Shown here one piece after another: positions 7,431 through 16,646 of a stretch of DNA of 64,000 nucleotides (its first letter is position 1; every line of letters begins with the position of its first letter). The stretch is from UBA5336 sp038745855 (GTDB lineage: Bacteria > Pseudomonadota > Alphaproteobacteria > Caulobacterales > Hyphomonadaceae): the NCBI GenBank assembly GCA_038745855.1, contig JBCDLC010000015.1, positions 1 through 64,000 on the forward strand, read 5' to 3'. The position numbers and the translations under genes are program-made. The notes beneath the pieces are model-generated. The model made no database searches. It saw only the letters and a program-made list of their open reading frames with translations, and had not been told where the DNA came from.

Positions 7431-10400
7431 ATGGCAGACCGCCGCGTCCCTGATATTGACCCCTTCCTGTTCGATGCCGATCCGTCAGGCGCTGGAGAAG
7501 GACCTTCGGAAAGCGAAAGTACGGCCGCGCGGTTAGTGCCCGATGCGGTCCTATATCCGCAGGAAATCGACCTCTCGCCCATCGACGTGGCCAGCATCAG
7601 CCTGCCGGCGCCGGTCCGGATACAACTCGACATGCTGTCCCGGGCGCTTGTGGAGGCTGCTGGCCCCACGGGTGAGGGGGCAGAGACGTTTGCCAGCGCG
7701 ATCATGGCTGCGCCCGAGATCGCGCCCAGCGGGGAAGCGCCACCAGCGGTGTCGGCCGACAGCGCGAGCCAAAGCGCTTTTGCTGACAGCCCAGGGGTCG
7801 AACTCACCCGCCCAATCACCGATGTGGGGTTTTCTTCCCAGCGGGTACTTGCCGGCGAGAGCCGGACCGGGGTGACCACCGTTGATATCGGTGCCGATGG
7901 CAACCTCTATTCGGGGGATATCTTCGGCAACATCGTCCGCTATACGCTCGACCCGGCCACGGGCCTCGCCACAGGTTCTGAGACGATCATCAATGTGGGT
8001 GGGCCGATCACCGGACTGAAGTTCGATCCAGATAGCCCAGCCGATGATCTCGACCTCTGGATCTCGTACGCGACGACCCAGGGTCGTTATTCGTCGATCG
8101 TCTCAGAAATCTCTGTTCCAGCGGGCGGCCAAGCCACCGAACAACGGAAGATCACCGGCCTGCCCTATGGCGACCACCAGGTGAATGGGCTCGATTTCGG
8201 CCCCGATGGCCGGCTCTACATTCAGGCAGGCGGGCTGGCGTCGCTCGGTGAGTTTGCGCCTGGTGCCTTTGCGGATCCAGAGGTGCCGCTGAGCGCGGCG
8301 CTCCTTGTGGCCGATGTGAATAATGATCTGCGATTTGCGGGTGGACCGATCAATGTGCAGGCCAACGAGAATGGCCAAGGCTATGATCCGTCCGCGCCGA
8401 ACGCGCCTGTCCAGATCTATGCCACGGGCCTTCGGAACGCCTATGATATCGAGTGGACACGCAATGCTGCTGGCGAAGCCATCGCTGTTGCAGGGGTCAA
8501 TGGCAACTCTCTAGACCAGGCCCAAACGCCAGACGATCCCTCCACGCCCCAGAACGAGAATTTCTTTGGTATCAAACCGCCAGAGCAATTCGTCGTTATC
8601 GAGGAAGGGGGCTATTACGGCCATCCCAACCCGTCGCGCGGGGAGTTCATTCTCAACGGCGGCAATCCCACCGGTGGCAACGATCCTTGGCAGGTCGGCC
8701 GCTATGCCGTTGGCACGCAGCCGGAGCCGGGCTTCAATCCAAACCTCATCCTCAATGTCGACCGGTTTGGGGCTGACAGTCCCAACGGGATCGACACCTA
8801 CATCGATGGCACGATCCTGCAAACGACCTTCTCGGGTGAACGGAAGATCCTGCTCCTCGGTGTCGATGGCAATAACCGGCCGACCTACATCGGCGACCTG
8901 GAAAATCCCAACGGTGGGGATATCCGCTTCACCTCGCCGCTGGACATCGTTACCGATCCAAACACGGGGCGGATCTACGTGGCGAATTTTGGCCAGCGCC
9001 AGTCCGACCCCAGCAATGGTGCGGTCTTCGTTCTGACGCCAGAAGCAGGCGCCATTCGCGATACCAGCAGCGGTCCGCAACCGGTGGATCCGCCCGCGCC
9101 AGCGCCGACCCCGGAACCGGCACCGACGCCGGAGCCTACACCGCCCCCTCCACCTCCCCCGCCGCCTCCAGCGCCCGTGCCTACGCCGGAGCCGACGATT
9201 GATGGGAACCAGCGGATCGAGTCCGACGCGTTCCAGAACCGAGTGAATTTCGTCCCTGCCAATTTCGCGGCCGCATCGGGCGGCACCGTTATCGCCCTGG
9301 CGGGTGGGGCCATTGAGGGGAGCGTCCAGGCGCGCTTCTCAGGCGAAAGCGGGCCCTACGACATCACCGTTGGCTATTTCGATGTCCCCAGCGCCGGCGG
9401 GACGCTTGAAGTGCTGGTCAACGAAGTTGCCGTTGGCACCATTCCCCTGAACCGGGCGAACGGTTCGGGGGCAACGCCACTCGAAACCGTTTTCGAAGGG
9501 GTAAACCTCGATCCCGGCAATACGATCCGGTTTGAGGTCGACGTGAGCCCTGGCGAAGCGGCGCGGCTCGACTTCATCGAACTCTCACCTTCAACGGCCG
9601 AACCAGATGCGCCCTTGCCAGCGCCCACCCCATCGCCAGCACCTGCTCCTGCTCCTGCTCCTGGCCCAACACCAACGCCCACGCCTATCCCTCCCCCGAC
9701 ACCAGAACCGACGCCGGCACCAGAACCGGCACCCGCGCCAATGCCGGACCCGAGCCCCCCGACGGGCGAGAGGGGCCGTACCGCAGTTTGGCAAGAGACT
9801 TTCGAGGATCTCTCCGACGGTACCCGTATAGACCGGGGCGATACAGCCTGGACAACATCCACAACGGCAACGGCCACGGTCCCGCTCTACGGCGTCCGTG
9901 ATGGCGCGCTGGAATTCTCCGATGCGACCCTTGCGGCCAATCAGGACGGCGCGTTCCATACCTGGCGGAGCGAAACCATTGATGTTTCATCATTCTCGGA
10001 TGTGTCGATCGACCTGTCGCTTTTCTCATCGGACGGTTTGGAAGCGAGCGGGGACGCGCGCGATTTCTTCCGTGTCTTTGCCGAGGTCGATGGCCAACGG
10101 ACCGAGATCTTTGCGCGCAATGGTGGCCCGGCAAATACCGAACAGGCACTGTCGCTCGACGGCGTACCGGCCGGTAATGCCTTGATCATCGAAGTGGAAG
10201 CGAAGACTACAATCGACCAGGAAGTCTACCGGGTGGACGATGTCACCGTTACCGGCATCCAGAACACCGGCGCCGGTGGCGGACCGCTCCCCTTGGAACC
10301 GTTGCCGCGCCTGTTGCCCATCTCCGAGCCTCCAGGCCCGAGCGACGACCTGATACCACCACTGGCGGACCAGATACCACTTGTCTACGACCCGGGCATG

Positions 10401-10580
10401 TTGCGCGCCCATGTGGACCGGTTTGCCGACCTGGTGGCACTCGCGGACTCGTTCATATTCGATGATTTCGTGCGCGCGGTCGACCAGAGGGTGCTGACCC
10501 GGGTGGGTTGGGAAGATGAGTTCGATCCTTTCAACGGGATTGCAGGCTTCGATCTGGACCCTTTTACGGACGTCGCCTGA
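7431..10580 (+). CDS. Large PQQ-dehydrogenase-like beta-propeller protein with CBM-like modules
   Basis: A 1049-residue multidomain protein. Residues about 125-545 form a beta-propeller of the glucose/sorbosone dehydrogenase type, with repeated motifs such as GLDFGPDGRLYIQAGG, ATGLRNAYDIEW and SPLDIVTDPNTGRIYVANFG. A proline-rich linker (about 549-588) leads to a jelly-roll domain (about 590-720, CBM- or malectin-like). A second Pro/Ala linker (about 720-778) leads to another jelly-roll-like domain (780-945), then a tail. No N-terminal signal peptide is visible, so if it is exported it may use a route independent of Sec. It sits alone. GGAG precedes the ATG. Substrate, probably sugar-derived, is inference. 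Confidence 0.75.
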   Translation: MADRRVPDIDPFLFDADPSGAGEGPSESESTAARLVPDAVLYPQEIDLSPIDVASISLPAPVRIQLDMLSRALVEAAGPTGEGAETFASAIMAAPEIAPSGEAPPAVSADSASQSAFADSPGVELTRPITDVGFSSQRVLAGESRTGVTTVDIGADGNLYSGDIFGNIVRYTLDPATGLATGSETIINVGGPITGLKFDPDSPADDLDLWISYATTQGRYSSIVSEISVPAGGQATEQRKITGLPYGDHQVNGLDFGPDGRLYIQAGGLASLGEFAPGAFADPEVPLSAALLVADVNNDLRFAGGPINVQANENGQGYDPSAPNAPVQIYATGLRNAYDIEWTRNAAGEAIAVAGVNGNSLDQAQTPDDPSTPQNENFFGIKPPEQFVVIEEGGYYGHPNPSRGEFILNGGNPTGGNDPWQVGRYAVGTQPEPGFNPNLILNVDRFGADSPNGIDTYIDGTILQTTFSGERKILLLGVDGNNRPTYIGDLENPNGGDIRFTSPLDIVTDPNTGRIYVANFGQRQSDPSNGAVFVLTPEAGAIRDTSSGPQPVDPPAPAPTPEPAPTPEPTPPPPPPPPPPAPVPTPEPTIDGNQRIESDAFQNRVNFVPANFAAASGGTVIALAGGAIEGSVQARFSGESGPYDITVGYFDVPSAGGTLEVLVNEVAVGTIPLNRANGSGATPLETVFEGVNLDPGNTIRFEVDVSPGEAARLDFIELSPSTAEPDAPLPAPTPSPAPAPAPAPGPTPTPTPIPPPTPEPTPAPEPAPAPMPDPSPPTGERGRTAVWQETFEDLSDGTRIDRGDTAWTTSTTATATVPLYGVRDGALEFSDATLAANQDGAFHTWRSETIDVSSFSDVSIDLSLFSSDGLEASGDARDFFRVFAEVDGQRTEIFARNGGPANTEQALSLDGVPAGNALIIEVEAKTTIDQEVYRVDDVTVTGIQNTGAGGGPLPLEPLPRLLPISEPPGPSDDLIPPLADQIPLVYDPGMLRAHVDRFADLVALADSFIFDDFVRAVDQRVLTRVGWEDEFDPFNGIAGFDLDPFTDVA

Positions 10581-10708
10581 TGGCACCGAAACGGATTGGC
10601 CAGCGTCCTCTACGGGTGCTGGCCAGAGGCGATCGGGACAGCCAATCCATACTTTCCCAATGAGCGCCCTTTTCCTCAATGGGGAAAGCGGGCTAAGCCG
10701 TCGCGACG

Positions 10709-11626
10709 ATGGCCAAGAAGACCCCACCCAATCCAGGTATGCCCGCTTCGGCCCAGTTCACAGCGGCGACGCTCGCCGAAGCCCTCCCCTACATCCAGCG
10801 CTATGATCGCCAAACCGTTGTCATTAAGTATGGCGGGCACGCCATGGTGGATGAAGCCCTTTCAGTGGGCTTTGCCCGGGACGTTGTTCTCTTGAAGCAT
10901 CTTGGCATCAATCCCGTAATCGTCCACGGCGGCGGACCGCAAATCGGGAAACTACTCGACCGGCTCGGCATTGAAAGCACGTTTAGCGATGGTTTGCGCG
11001 TCACCGATGGTGACACGATGGATGTGGTCGAGATGGTCCTTTCGGGCGCCATCAACAAAGGCATCGTTCGGGCGATCAATGCGGCAGGCGGAAAGGCCGT
11101 CGGCCTCTCGGGATCAGACGCCAATCTCATCCGCGCGACAAAGGTTGCCCGCTCGGCAAAGACGCCCGGCAGCCACATGGAGGAAATTGTAGACCTCGGC
11201 TTCGTGGGCGAGCCTGCCCATGTGGATCCGGCCGTTCTTTCGGCCCTCACCACCGCCGACGATGACCTGATCCCGGTGGTCGCTCCGGTGGGCGTGGGCG
11301 CCGATGGCGCGCGCTATAACATCAATGCCGACACAGCCGCCGGCGCGCTTGCCCAGGCGTTGGGGGCCAGCCGCCTGCTCCTGCTCACCGATGTCGCGGG
11401 GGTTCTTGGCAAGGATCGGCAGTTGATCCGCAGCCTTGGCCACAAAGATGTCCAATCCTTCATTGATGACGGAACCGTCGTAGGCGGAATGATCCCGAAA
11501 CTTGAAACGGCGGCCGAAGCAGTCACCCATGGCGTCGGCGCTGCCGTCATCCTCGACGGCCGGGCGCCCCATGCCCTTTTGATGGAGCTTTTCACCGAAC
11601 ATGGCTTTGGCACACTGGTTTCCTAG
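10709..11626 (+). CDS. argB: Acetylglutamate kinase
   Basis: A 305-residue amino-acid kinase that phosphorylates N-acetyl-L-glutamate, the second step of arginine synthesis; it acts in the cytoplasm. Motifs present are VVIKYGGHAM, VIVHGGGPQIG, GLSGSDANLI, YNINADTAAGALA and LLLTDVAGVL, and the length is typical. The N-terminal extension of about 25 residues resembles that of arginine-sensitive ArgB enzymes, so feedback inhibition is plausible. The next gene begins inside its last codons (26-nt overlap), and a HAD nucleotidase and dapD follow, an order I associate with Alphaproteobacteria. Confidence 0.97.
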   Translation: MAKKTPPNPGMPASAQFTAATLAEALPYIQRYDRQTVVIKYGGHAMVDEALSVGFARDVVLLKHLGINPVIVHGGGPQIGKLLDRLGIESTFSDGLRVTDGDTMDVVEMVLSGAINKGIVRAINAAGGKAVGLSGSDANLIRATKVARSAKTPGSHMEEIVDLGFVGEPAHVDPAVLSALTTADDDLIPVVAPVGVGADGARYNINADTAAGALAQALGASRLLLLTDVAGVLGKDRQLIRSLGHKDVQSFIDDGTVVGGMIPKLETAAEAVTHGVGAAVILDGRAPHALLMELFTEHGFGTLVS

Positions 11627-12680
11627 GGCGCGCGCAGGCGTCGCGGCTGCGCTGGCTTCTCTTTCAGCGCTGCTATGTGGCGTGGTTGGCGCGTCTGCGC
11701 AGGGGGATAATGGGCAGCCAGGCGAAACCGGCTGGCAACTCTGTAATGCCACCAGCTACATCATTAGTGCGGCGGTCGGGCGCCCTGAAGCCACTGGAAT
11801 TACTGTGCAAGGCTGGACGAAACTCCAACCGGGCGCGTGCGAGACCGCCCTACCCGGTCCGCTACAGCCTGGCGTTCATTTCCTATATGCCCGGACCTCG
11901 GACGCCCACCGCGGCGGCGCAAAGCATTGGGGCGGCGACCACGCCCTCTGCATCGATCCGACAGGATCTTTTCAGGTTGAGAACCCTCCCAACTGCAGTG
12001 ATTTCGGGCTCGAAGAGCGCCGCTTCAGCCCCGTCATGGTGGAGCGCCGCAACCGCTGGAAGACGACCCTAACCGAAACCGACCGCTACACGCTGAAAAA
12101 AGCGAAAGCTGCGGGCGTGCAGCGATTGCTGATCGATGCAGGGATCTATACCGGGCGCATCGATGGCCTTCTCCAGCGCCGAACGCGATCTGCCATTGGC
12201 GCGTTTCTGACAGAGAATGGCCTATCTGAGTCCACATCTGACACCGACTTGATCGACCTGCTGGAACTTTCAGCAATCGACCGGGCGCGGACGGTCGGCT
12301 TCAGCTTATGCAACAGGACCGACGATCGTATCTGGAGCGCCATTGCGCGCCGGCGCGGGGACGCGTGGGAGAGCCGCGGCTGGTGGCTGCTGGAGGGCGG
12401 AGGCTGTGCCCGCGCGATCGACGAAGCTTTGGTGCAATCGGATTTCTACGTCTATGGGGAGCTTGAACGACCCGACGGCGATATCCAACGGCTGACCAGG
12501 GCCGCCGATGCATTTTGTGTCGCCCGCTCGAAATTTGCGATTGCGGGCCGCGATAATTGTGAGGCCGGCCTCTACAGGACCGAGCTTTTTGCCAAGACCC
12601 GCGCACCCCTCGATGGCCGCCTTGTGTTCGAGTTCTTCGAGCGTGACTTCGACCCGCCCCTCGAAACTGGTGGCGACTAG
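11601..12680 (+). CDS. Secreted DUF1036 protein, duplicated domain
   Basis: A 359-residue exported protein with a signal peptide (residues 1 to about 33, ending GASAQ). Residues about 43-150 match DUF1036 (WQLCNATSYIISAAVG, GWTKLQPGAC, FLYARTSD). A small helical module follows (about 165-230, GIYTGRIDGLLQRRTRSAIGAFL) resembling a peptidoglycan-binding-like domain. A second, more diverged DUF1036 copy runs from about 234 to 345 (FSLCNRTDDRIWSAIA). The start lies inside argB, a 26-nt overlap that suggests translational coupling. The function of DUF1036 is unknown; a cell-envelope location is inferred. Confidence 0.8.
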   Translation: MALAHWFPRARAGVAAALASLSALLCGVVGASAQGDNGQPGETGWQLCNATSYIISAAVGRPEATGITVQGWTKLQPGACETALPGPLQPGVHFLYARTSDAHRGGAKHWGGDHALCIDPTGSFQVENPPNCSDFGLEERRFSPVMVERRNRWKTTLTETDRYTLKKAKAAGVQRLLIDAGIYTGRIDGLLQRRTRSAIGAFLTENGLSESTSDTDLIDLLELSAIDRARTVGFSLCNRTDDRIWSAIARRRGDAWESRGWWLLEGGGCARAIDEALVQSDFYVYGELERPDGDIQRLTRAADAFCVARSKFAIAGRDNCEAGLYRTELFAKTRAPLDGRLVFEFFERDFDPPLETGGD

Positions 12681-12695
12681 CCGGAGCCCAGCAAC

Positions 12696-13439
12696 GTGTA
12701 CACATTTGCCAATTCGGAATGCTGGGTTTTTGACCTTGATAACACGCTGTACTCTGCAGCGAGCAGCGTCTTTGCTGAGATCGACAGCCGAATGACGGAC
12801 TATGTTGCCCGTTATTTGGGCATCGACCCGCTCGCGGCGACCACGATTCAGAAACAATACTACGCCCAGCACGGAACGACCCTGAAGGGTCTCATGACCG
12901 AACATGCCATGGACCCGGCGGAGTTCCTCGACCACGTCCACGATGTGGATCTTAGCCCGGTCGCGCCTTGCCAGATGTTGCAGGTGGCGATTGGCAGGCT
13001 GCCGGGACGGAAGTTTGTCTACACGAACGGGTCCCGTCGCCATGCCGAACGGGTCACGAAACACCTGGGCATCGACCATCTGTTCGATGGCATGACCGGA
13101 ATTGACGATCTGAGCTTCGATCCGAAGCCAGATCCACGTGCCTATGACCGTTTTTGCGAACGCCACGGGATTGCCCCCGCGCGATCGGTTTTCTTCGAAG
13201 ACCTGGCGCGAAATCTTGAGCCCGCCCACGCCATGGGGTTCACGACGGTCCTTGTCCAAACGAGCGGCGACTGGAGCCATGAGCCAGAAGAGGCCCGACC
13301 CGGCGCGCTGCCGGACATGAGTGCGAGCCCATGGGGTGAGGATGGACGTCCGCCCCATGTCCACTACGTCACCGACGATCTGGCGGGCTTTCTCACCCAA
13401 GCTGTTCCCGCCGAGCCGAAGGATACCGCCCATGACTGA
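12696..13439 (+). CDS. HAD-superfamily pyrimidine 5'-nucleotidase-like hydrolase
   Basis: A 247-residue HAD phosphatase. Motif I is FDLDNTLY (nucleophile and acid Asp), motif II is FVYTNGS, motif III Lys is in FDPKPDP, and motif IV is FFEDLARNL. This pattern belongs to the SDT1/pyrimidine 5'-nucleotidase group that dephosphorylates nucleoside monophosphates. The start is a GTG with GGAG upstream. It overlaps dapD by 8 nt and follows argB and the DUF1036 gene, so the four probably form one transcript. Confidence 0.88.
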   Translation: MYTFANSECWVFDLDNTLYSAASSVFAEIDSRMTDYVARYLGIDPLAATTIQKQYYAQHGTTLKGLMTEHAMDPAEFLDHVHDVDLSPVAPCQMLQVAIGRLPGRKFVYTNGSRRHAERVTKHLGIDHLFDGMTGIDDLSFDPKPDPRAYDRFCERHGIAPARSVFFEDLARNLEPAHAMGFTTVLVQTSGDWSHEPEEARPGALPDMSASPWGEDGRPPHVHYVTDDLAGFLTQAVPAEPKDTAHD

Positions 13440-14268
13440 TGCCCTGGTCCAAACCATCGACGCGGCGTGGGACGCCCGAAACGACCTCTCGCCTGACACG
13501 GGGGGCCCAATCCGCGAGGCTGTCGAAACGGCGATCGAGCAATTGGACAATGGCACCGCGCGCATAGCAGAGCGCCAAGGCGGCGACGGCGAGTGGGTGG
13601 TCAACCAGTGGCTGAAGAAAGCTGTGCTGCTTTCGTTTCGGCTGAACGCGAACACGCTGGTCGCCGGCGGCGTGGGCAGTGACGGCCACTGGTGGGACAA
13701 GGTTCCATCCAAATTCGACGCATGGGGAGAAGATGATTTTCTGTCCGCAGGCTTTCGGGCCGTGCCTCCCGCTGCGGTTCGCCGCGGCGCCTATGTGGCG
13801 AGAAACGCGGTTCTGATGCCATCCTATGTGAACATTGGGGCATATGTGGACGAGGGCACAATGGTCGACACGTGGGCGACGGTCGGCTCCTGCGCGCAGA
13901 TCGGGAAGAATGTCCATATCTCCGGCGGCGCGGGAATTGGAGGCGTGCTTGAACCGCTCCAGGCCAATCCAGTGATTATTGAGGATGATTGCTTTATTGG
14001 CGCCCGCTCAGAGGTCGCAGAGGGCGTCATCGTTCGGCAGGGCGCCGTTCTGTCCATGGGCGTGTATCTCGGCCAATCGACGAAAATCGTGGATAGGGCA
14101 ACTGGCGCTGTGACCCGCGGGGAGGTGCCGCCCTACGCCGTCGTCGTCCCCGGCAGCCTGCCCGATCCCTCAGGCGGACCCAGCCTATACTGCGCTGTCA
14201 TCGTAAAACAGGTCGATGCGCAGACTCGCATCAAGGTCGGTGTTAACGAGCTTCTGCGGGATACTTGA
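13432..14268 (+). CDS. dapD: Tetrahydrodipicolinate N-succinyltransferase
   Basis: A 278-residue acyltransferase that succinylates tetrahydrodipicolinate in the succinylase branch of lysine/meso-diaminopimelate synthesis. The N-terminal helical domain is followed by left-handed beta-helix hexapeptide repeats (for example YVARNAVLMPSYVNIGAYV, then GSCAQIGKNVHISGGAGIGG). The SEVAEGVIVRQGAVLSMGV segment and the C-terminal YCAVIVKQVD are typical. The ATG overlaps the upstream nucleotidase gene by 8 nt. dapE is not adjacent; the following gene is convergent. Confidence 0.97.
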   Translation: MTDALVQTIDAAWDARNDLSPDTGGPIREAVETAIEQLDNGTARIAERQGGDGEWVVNQWLKKAVLLSFRLNANTLVAGGVGSDGHWWDKVPSKFDAWGEDDFLSAGFRAVPPAAVRRGAYVARNAVLMPSYVNIGAYVDEGTMVDTWATVGSCAQIGKNVHISGGAGIGGVLEPLQANPVIIEDDCFIGARSEVAEGVIVRQGAVLSMGVYLGQSTKIVDRATGAVTRGEVPPYAVVVPGSLPDPSGGPSLYCAVIVKQVDAQTRIKVGVNELLRDT

Positions 14269-14281
14269 AACCCAGGACTTG

Positions 14282-14305
14282 CTGAGACGGCCTGAGGCCG
14301 TTCAG
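14282..14305. terminator. Hairpin between convergent dapD and acyl-CoA dehydrogenase genes
   Basis: An inverted repeat of 10 pairs with one bulged G and a TGA loop (ACGGCC-TGA-GGCCGT core at 14287-14301). It lies 14 nt past the dapD stop and touches the stop codon of the opposing gene. It has no T-run, so it may act as a bidirectional barrier or Rho-assisted terminator. Confidence 0.4.
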
Positions 14306-15393
14306 TTGACCCAACCCTGCAAACGCGCCGCCTCTTCGCGAACCCGTTCGGGCCCGCCAAGGAGTTGCCGGTTCGCGCCGATGCGTTTGAACCAATGGTG
14401 GAGACCCAAAAGATCGGTGAAACCCATGCCGCCATGGACTTCGGTTGCAGTTTTGGCAACGAATGTGCCTACCTCTGCAAGGTGCGAATTCGCTAAGCAT
14501 GCCATAAGAGCGGCCTCTTCACTGCCTTGGTCGAAGGCGTGAGCCGCCTGCCAGACGAGGGCTCGGCAAGGTTCCAGCGCGGCGGCCATCTCGGCGCACA
14601 TGTGCTTGACCGCCTGAAAGCTGCCGATCGGGCGTCCGAATTGCTTTCTTTCGAGCGAGTAGGCGACGGCTTTGTCGAGCATGGTTTGGGCAGCGCCGAG
14701 CGTGTCTGCCGCCAAGGCAACCCGCCCTGCCGAAATGGCTGCGTCCATCGCCCGGCCGGCGCGCTCATCGTCACAGAGACAGAGGCCCGGGGCGCGATCG
14801 AATTGGACCTCCGAAAAGACCCGTGTGCGATCGATCGTATCGAGGTGCTTGATGGATACGCCTTGGCTGCCTAGATCTACAATATGGATCCTTCTAGATT
14901 CGCATAGGACCAGGATGTGGGTCGCGGCCATGACGCCAAAAACGAAGAGCGCTTTCCCGGTCAACTCATCGCCTACGGAATTGAAACCCGCCCCTTCGCG
15001 GGCGCCGCTTCGCTCCATAGGTGCCACAGCGACCCGGGCCGTCCCTGCTGCAATCCGTTCTGACCAACCGCCCGATAAAGCGCTGGTTTCAAGCGTGCGA
15101 AGCGCTATGGGGGCCATCACAGCGTGGGCCACGAAATCGACTGGGGCGAGCGCCGCCCCGAATGCGTCCTGGGCGATCACCGCCTCGAGCAAGCCAAGGC
15201 CCAACCCGCCCAGGGGTTCTGCCACAAGTACACCCCCTAGCCCCATCCCCGACAAGGCACCATCAATCTCAATACGCGTTTCGAAATCACTCGCAGCGAC
15301 CGCTCGCACAGCATCCAGTGTACAAACTTGGCCCAGCAGGCCCTTCAGCGATGCTTCGAGTTGGCGCTGGTCTTCTGAAAGAGCAAATCGCAT
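14302..15393 (-). CDS. Acyl-CoA dehydrogenase, short partner subunit
   Basis: A 363-residue FAD-dependent acyl-CoA dehydrogenase. The N-terminal helical domain (MRFALSEDQRQLEASLKGLL), the middle beta domain and the C-terminal helical domain (LERKQFGRPIGSFQAVKHM, then TEVHGGMGFTDLLGLHHWFKR) are all recognisable. It starts 9 nt after the stop of a second, 399-residue acyl-CoA dehydrogenase. A short plus long pair is the hallmark of heteromeric (alpha2beta2) enzymes that act on bulky or branched CoA thioesters. That assignment is inference from pairing and length. Last gene of the five-gene minus-strand run beginning at 20423. Confidence 0.9.
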   Translation of the reverse strand: MRFALSEDQRQLEASLKGLLGQVCTLDAVRAVAASDFETRIEIDGALSGMGLGGVLVAEPLGGLGLGLLEAVIAQDAFGAALAPVDFVAHAVMAPIALRTLETSALSGGWSERIAAGTARVAVAPMERSGAREGAGFNSVGDELTGKALFVFGVMAATHILVLCESRRIHIVDLGSQGVSIKHLDTIDRTRVFSEVQFDRAPGLCLCDDERAGRAMDAAISAGRVALAADTLGAAQTMLDKAVAYSLERKQFGRPIGSFQAVKHMCAEMAAALEPCRALVWQAAHAFDQGSEEAALMACLANSHLAEVGTFVAKTATEVHGGMGFTDLLGLHHWFKRIGANRQLLGGPERVREEAARLQGWVN

Positions 15394-15402
15394 TCCCTGC
15401 CC

Positions 15403-16602
15403 CTACGCTTGAAACTGTAGCTTCGGTTCACGCGGCAAACCGAGGCCCCTCTCCGAGATGATGTTCTTCTGGATCTGAGCCGTTCCGCCCCCAATGATGA
15501 GACCGAGATCGTACATGTAGCGCCACTGCCATTGCCCGAAATCGCGCAGGTAGGGCGTTTCTTCGCCGTAGAGGAGACCCAGCTCGCCCAGCGCATCAAT
15601 CGCGAGCCGTGCTAATTCATGGTTTAATTCGCAGCCTTCAAGCTTCACGATCATTCCCGCAAGTCCAGCGCTTTCCCCCTCACTTCGGGCGGTCATCGCT
15701 CTCAACCCGTTCGCTTGCATGGCATAGACGCGGGCTTGAAGGGCGATGAGCCTGTCCCGCATAGCGGGGTTGTCCATGAGGCGCTGCCCACCGGCCGTTT
15801 CACGAGCCATAAGGTCAGCGATGGCAAGAAGCCTGGCTTTCGCGGCGTTGGGGTCGCCGAGCATGCCCCGCTCGTGGGTCAAAGTTGCATTTGCAACCCG
15901 CCAGCCCTCTCCCGGCAATCCAACCATCTGGTCACGCGGCACGCGTACGTCGGTAAAAAACACTTCATTGAAGTTTGCCGCCCCCGTCATGTCTACCAGC
16001 GGGCGCACCTCGATCCCGGGCGTGTCCATCGGAAAGACGAGATAGGAGATGCCCTTGTGCTTTGGTGCTTCACGCTCGGTTCGAACAAGGCAGAATATCA
16101 TATCCGCATCCATGGCTGTGGACGTCCAGATCTTCTGGCCATTGATGACATAGGCATCGCCATCGAGATGGGCGTGGGTGGTCAGGCTCGCAAGATCGGA
16201 CCCAGCCGCTGGCTCCGAATAGCCCTGGCACCAGACAACCTTCCCTTCCAGGGTCGGTTTGATCCACTCGCGCTTCTGCGCGTCGGTCCCGCAATCTAGA
16301 AGGGTTGGCACCAGCATCGAGATGCCCTGCCCGGCAAGTCCACCGGGCACACCAGCACGCGCAAAGGCCTCAGCGATCAGGCGCGATTCCAATATGTCAG
16401 GTTTGGCACCAAACCCGCCATATTCCGCGGGAACCGTTCGGGCCGTGTATCCATGCTGAAGGAGAAGGCGCTGCCAAGCGAGTCGTTTCGGATGCTTGAG
16501 CCCCCGATCGGCCGGTGAAGGCGCAGCATCGGCATGAGTCTCTAGAAAGTGTTCGACCTCTCTTTGGAACCGCTGGTGGGCATCGCTCAGGCTGAGATCC
16601 AT
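15403..16602 (-). CDS. Acyl-CoA dehydrogenase, long partner subunit
   Basis: A 399-residue acyl-CoA dehydrogenase. Diagnostic segments are WCQGYSEPAAGSDLASLTT (substrate/FAD region), INGQKIWTSTAMDADMIFCLVRT and the C-terminal IIGGGTAQIQKNIISERGLG found in the FadE-like clade. It dehydrogenates an acyl-CoA at the alpha-beta position and passes electrons to ETF. It lies 44 nt downstream of astD and immediately upstream of its shorter partner, so a heteromeric complex is likely. Substrate is unknown; the link with arginine/succinyl metabolism is positional only. Confidence 0.92.
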   Translation of the reverse strand: MDLSLSDAHQRFQREVEHFLETHADAAPSPADRGLKHPKRLAWQRLLLQHGYTARTVPAEYGGFGAKPDILESRLIAEAFARAGVPGGLAGQGISMLVPTLLDCGTDAQKREWIKPTLEGKVVWCQGYSEPAAGSDLASLTTHAHLDGDAYVINGQKIWTSTAMDADMIFCLVRTEREAPKHKGISYLVFPMDTPGIEVRPLVDMTGAANFNEVFFTDVRVPRDQMVGLPGEGWRVANATLTHERGMLGDPNAAKARLLAIADLMARETAGGQRLMDNPAMRDRLIALQARVYAMQANGLRAMTARSEGESAGLAGMIVKLEGCELNHELARLAIDALGELGLLYGEETPYLRDFGQWQWRYMYDLGLIIGGGTAQIQKNIISERGLGLPREPKLQFQA

Positions 16603-16646
16603 GTTCGCTCTCCTCTCGCTGGCGGCGTTTCAGGTTTGAAACCTGG

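Noticed and set aside
9090..9780. Repetitive Pro/Ala-coding tracts that look like an array
   Set aside because: They are irregular low-complexity linker codons inside one reading frame with no repeat-spacer periodicity, so not CRISPR or tandem DNA repeats.
12306..13712. 468-residue minus-strand frame opposite the HAD and dapD genes
   Set aside because: No recognisable motifs and it covers two well-supported plus-strand genes; typical high-GC shadow frame.
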